The notes beneath the pieces were generated by a model, which worked only from the letters and a program-made list of their open reading frames with translations, did not search any database and was not told the origin of the DNA. Source: Halopenitus persicus (GTDB lineage Archaea > Halobacteriota > Halobacteria > Halobacteriales > Haloferacaceae). From it: a DNA stretch of 64,000 bases. Positions 62,025 to 64,000 of this stretch are shown piece by piece (position 1 is the first letter of the stretch; each line of letters begins with the position of its first letter). A program made the translations under genes and the position numbers. Where the stretch lies: the NCBI RefSeq assembly GCF_002355635.1, contig NZ_AP017558.1:1736001-1800000 (forward strand). Reading direction: 5' to 3'.

Positions 62025-62109
62025 CCCGGATCGGCGAACGTGACCCCATCCGCCGGTGATCGATGACCCGACGAACAACGTTTTTTACACGGGGCATCGA
62101 CTGCCGAGT

Positions 62110-62484
62110 ATGAAGGTCCTGCTCGGGATCGGCGGCAGCGACGACTCGCTTCGCGCGCTCGAACGGACGGTCGACCGCGCCGTGGCGGCCGGCGACGACC
62201 TCGTGGTCGCCGTGCTCGAGAATCCCGACTCCGACCGCACCCCCGAGGAGGTCGCGGAGCACGTGGAATCCACACTCGCGGACCTCGAAGCCGACGTCGA
62301 CGTCGAGGTCCGGCTCGTCGAGGGTGACCCCGGCAGCCGGCTCGTCGACATCGCCGAACGCGAGGGATTCGACCGGATCGTCCTCGGCGGCGGTCAGACG
62401 AGCCCGATGGGGAAGATCACGCTGGGAAGCATCGCGGAGTTCGTCCTGTTGAACGCCAAGACGACCGTCACGCTCGTCCGATGA
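62110..62484 (+). CDS. Universal stress protein, short form
   Basis: A 124-residue UspA-fold protein: MKVLLGIGGSDDSLRALE at the start and GGGQTSPMGKITLGSIAEF at the ATP motif. It lacks some of the usual loop. Its stop overlaps the start of the acetyltransferase gene (ATGA), so the two are coupled. A GTTTTTTAC element about 28 bases upstream may be its promoter. Confidence 0.88.
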   Translation: MKVLLGIGGSDDSLRALERTVDRAVAAGDDLVVAVLENPDSDRTPEEVAEHVESTLADLEADVDVEVRLVEGDPGSRLVDIAEREGFDRIVLGGGQTSPMGKITLGSIAEFVLLNAKTTVTLVR

Positions 62485-63059
62485 CGCCGAACCGCTTCCC
62501 CGAGGAGGTCGCCGACGACTATCCGGAACCGCCGATCAGGTTCACCGACCGGACCGACCGCGCGATCGAGGTTCGCGCCTACGACGGGAGCGAGCGGGAA
62601 CGCGACGCGCTCGCGTCGATGTACGAGGCGTTCGATCCGGCCGACCGCGCACAGGGTATCCCGCCGGGACACGCCGACGAGATCCGGAAGTGGCTCTCCA
62701 CGATCCTCGATGCGGACTGTTACAACGTCCTCGCGTGGCACGGCGACGACGTCGCCGGCCACGCGACGCTCGTCCCGCCCCCCGACGACGACGGCGAGTA
62801 CGAGCTCGCGATCTTCGTCCTGCAGGAGTATCAGGAGGCCGGCATCGGAACCCGCCTGATCGAGGCCCTGCTCGGATACGGCCAGGCGGACGGCGTCGAG
62901 GCGGTCTGGCTCACCGTCGAGCGATGGAACCACGCCGCGGTCTCGCTGTACGAGAAGATCGGCTTCGAGACCTCGGACGCCGAGAGCTTCGAGATCGGGA
63001 TGTCGCTCCGGCTCAACCCGCCGGGCCGGGCGGCCGACGACGCTGACGCCGACGAGTAG
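62481..63059 (+). CDS. GNAT-family acetyltransferase
   Basis: A 192-residue N-acetyltransferase. The acetyl-CoA loop is LQEYQEAGIGTRLIEALL (Q/RxxGxG/A type), followed by WLTVERWNHAAVSLYEKIGFE. The substrate is unknown. The start codon overlaps the stop of the stress protein gene, suggesting that the two work in one response. The next gene on the opposite strand starts one base after its stop codon. Confidence 0.88.
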   Translation: MTPNRFPEEVADDYPEPPIRFTDRTDRAIEVRAYDGSERERDALASMYEAFDPADRAQGIPPGHADEIRKWLSTILDADCYNVLAWHGDDVAGHATLVPPPDDDGEYELAIFVLQEYQEAGIGTRLIEALLGYGQADGVEAVWLTVERWNHAAVSLYEKIGFETSDAESFEIGMSLRLNPPGRAADDADADE

Positions 63060-63509
63060 TTAGACCGACAGGACCGGCTGACTCGCGTACAACAGCACGT
63101 ACTCGGCCGCCTTCTCGAGCACCTCGCCCGGGTCCCCGGAGACCGGCTCCCGCGGGACCACGAGGAAGTCGGCGTCGACCTCCTCGGCGGTGTCGAGGAT
63201 GACGCTTCCCGGATGGGTCGTCTTCACCTTCGTCGAGAAGCCGTACGCGATGGAGGTCGTCACGGGGACGCCCGTTCCGTCTGCCCGGTCGAAGATCGCC
63301 TCGGTGAACGATTCCGTATCGGTCGCGACCGTCGATTCGTCGACGGCCCCGGTCTCGATCCCCCGAGCCACGTCCTCGCCGAGGACGTACACCGCGTGGA
63401 CGGTCGCGCCGTACTCCTCGGCGATCGCGATCGCGTACTCGACCGCCTGCTGTGACTCGTCGCTGCCGTCCACGGGGGCCAACACCAGGTCGATGTCGAG
63501 GGTCGCCAT
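63060..63509 (-). CDS. Universal stress protein
   Basis: A 149-residue UspA-fold protein with IDLVLAPVDGSDESQQAVEY at the start. The usual GxxGx9GS ATP loop is replaced by VVPREPVSGDPGEVLEKAAE, so nucleotide binding is uncertain. The stop abuts the acetyltransferase stop, so the pair converges. The next USP gene is divergent and shares the promoter region. Confidence 0.88.
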   Translation of the reverse strand: MATLDIDLVLAPVDGSDESQQAVEYAIAIAEEYGATVHAVYVLGEDVARGIETGAVDESTVATDTESFTEAIFDRADGTGVPVTTSIAYGFSTKVKTTHPGSVILDTAEEVDADFLVVPREPVSGDPGEVLEKAAEYVLLYASQPVLSV

Positions 63510-63567
63510 GTTCTACCGGTTCGTCTCGCCCCTCAAAAACCCCCCTGTCCCGACTGGCCGAGCGGCC

Positions 63568-63576
63568 CTTTTAAGC
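63568..63576 (+). promoter_or_regulatory. TATA box for the last universal stress protein gene
   Basis: CTTTTAAGC centred 28 bases before the ATG at 63600. Confidence 0.6.
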
Positions 63577-63599
63577 ACGGGGCGGCTGAACGGTCGCGT

Positions 63600-64000
63600 A
63601 TGTTCGAGACCATCGTCATCGCCACCGACGGCTCCGACAGCGTGCGCCGCGCCGTCGACGTCGCGCTCGATCTGGCCGACCGATTCGACGCGACGGTCCA
63701 CGCGCTGTACGTGATCGACAGCGGCGAGGTCGAATCCTCCCCCGACGAGGTCAGGGACGATCTCCGTGATGCGCTCGACTCCCGGGGTCGGGAGGCGATC
63801 GAGACGGTCGAACGCGACGCCGCCGTGCCGGTCGAAACCGCCGTTCGGGAGGGACGGCCGGCGGCCGAGATCTCGACGTACGCCCGCGACGTCGATGCGG
63901 ACGTCGTCGCGACCGGCACCCGTGGTCGACACGGCGAGAACCGATTCCTCATCGGCTCGGTCGCCGAGCGCGTCGTCCGGACCTGTCCCGTCCCGGTCCT
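63600..64000 (+). CDS. Universal stress protein, 3' end outside the window
   Basis: An incomplete UspA-fold gene. MFETIVIATDGSDSVRRAVD starts the domain, and the ATP loop GTRGRHGENRFLIGSVAERV is present, so nearly all of the protein is visible. The last few residues lie past the right edge. A TATA box sits 28 bases before the start. Confidence 0.92.
   Translation, partial: MFETIVIATDGSDSVRRAVDVALDLADRFDATVHALYVIDSGEVESSPDEVRDDLRDALDSRGREAIETVERDAAVPVETAVREGRPAAEISTYARDVDADVVATGTRGRHGENRFLIGSVAERVVRTCPVPV

Noticed and set aside
60018-62078. Minus-strand open frame of 686 codons opposite the copper ATPase
   Set aside because: An antisense shadow with no domain features; the ATPase on the other strand has all P-type motifs.

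Overview
The window is from a halophilic archaeon of the class Halobacteria, most like the Halorubrum/Haloferax side of the group. GC is high throughout, with strong GC3 bias. The proteins are acidic. The markers are archaeal: MCM helicase, TATA-binding protein, a group II chaperonin (thermosome), archaeal SepF, a TatC-TatC fusion and a ba3-type oxidase. Many genes have a TATA box centred 25-30 bases before the start codon, which is the layout of leaderless haloarchaeal transcripts; I used this to choose many starts. No rRNA, tRNA or CRISPR array was seen.

Layout. 0-5.5 kb: end of a zinc finger protein, two PIMT-like methyltransferases, a pilin-like protein beside a HerA-like ATPase, and two membrane proteins. 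5.5-10.5 kb: a branched-chain amino acid-type ABC importer, with binding protein and permeases on + facing the two ATPases on -. 10.6-16 kb: a minus-strand operon of three haloarchaea-specific proteins and a MinD/ParA-like ATPase, beside mcm. 16-20 kb: divergent tatC genes. 19.9-21.6 kb: a decayed TnpB (IS200/IS605) end, a divergent adenosylhomocysteinase and a broken PIN-domain gene. 21.6-26.7 kb: uvrA, an AI-2E family membrane protein and a Tat lipoprotein. 26.8-31.2 kb: a thiamine-type ABC importer. 31.3-40 kb: hisG, a CPBP protease, tbp, thermosome, a zinc alcohol dehydrogenase, sepF, a glucose-6-phosphate dehydrogenase-like gene and a low-GC tspO island.

41-51.8 kb is a sulfur-handling region: a TauE/SafE exporter with a tiny partner, thioredoxin, a cysteine-containing HTH regulator, a class V PLP enzyme, DsrE and TusA carriers, a rhodanese-persulfide dioxygenase fusion, two YeeE/YedE channels and a PiT-family permease. 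Several promoters here share a TATTGTG-type motif and one has a perfect palindrome, so the region may be one regulon. 52-64 kb holds an SLC13-type anion transporter, a ba3-type cytochrome oxidase operon followed by a CPx copper ATPase, and a group of universal stress proteins.

Most notable: (1) a stretch of about 150 bp in mcm, over the Walker A motif, with about 47% GC and foreign codon use, which looks like a scar of intein homing or another gene conversion; (2) the uncharacterised MinD-like/coiled-coil operon beside mcm; (3) the shared motif of the sulfur region; (4) a TnpB remnant whose right-end hairpin is intact and abuts the stop codon of the neighbouring gene.
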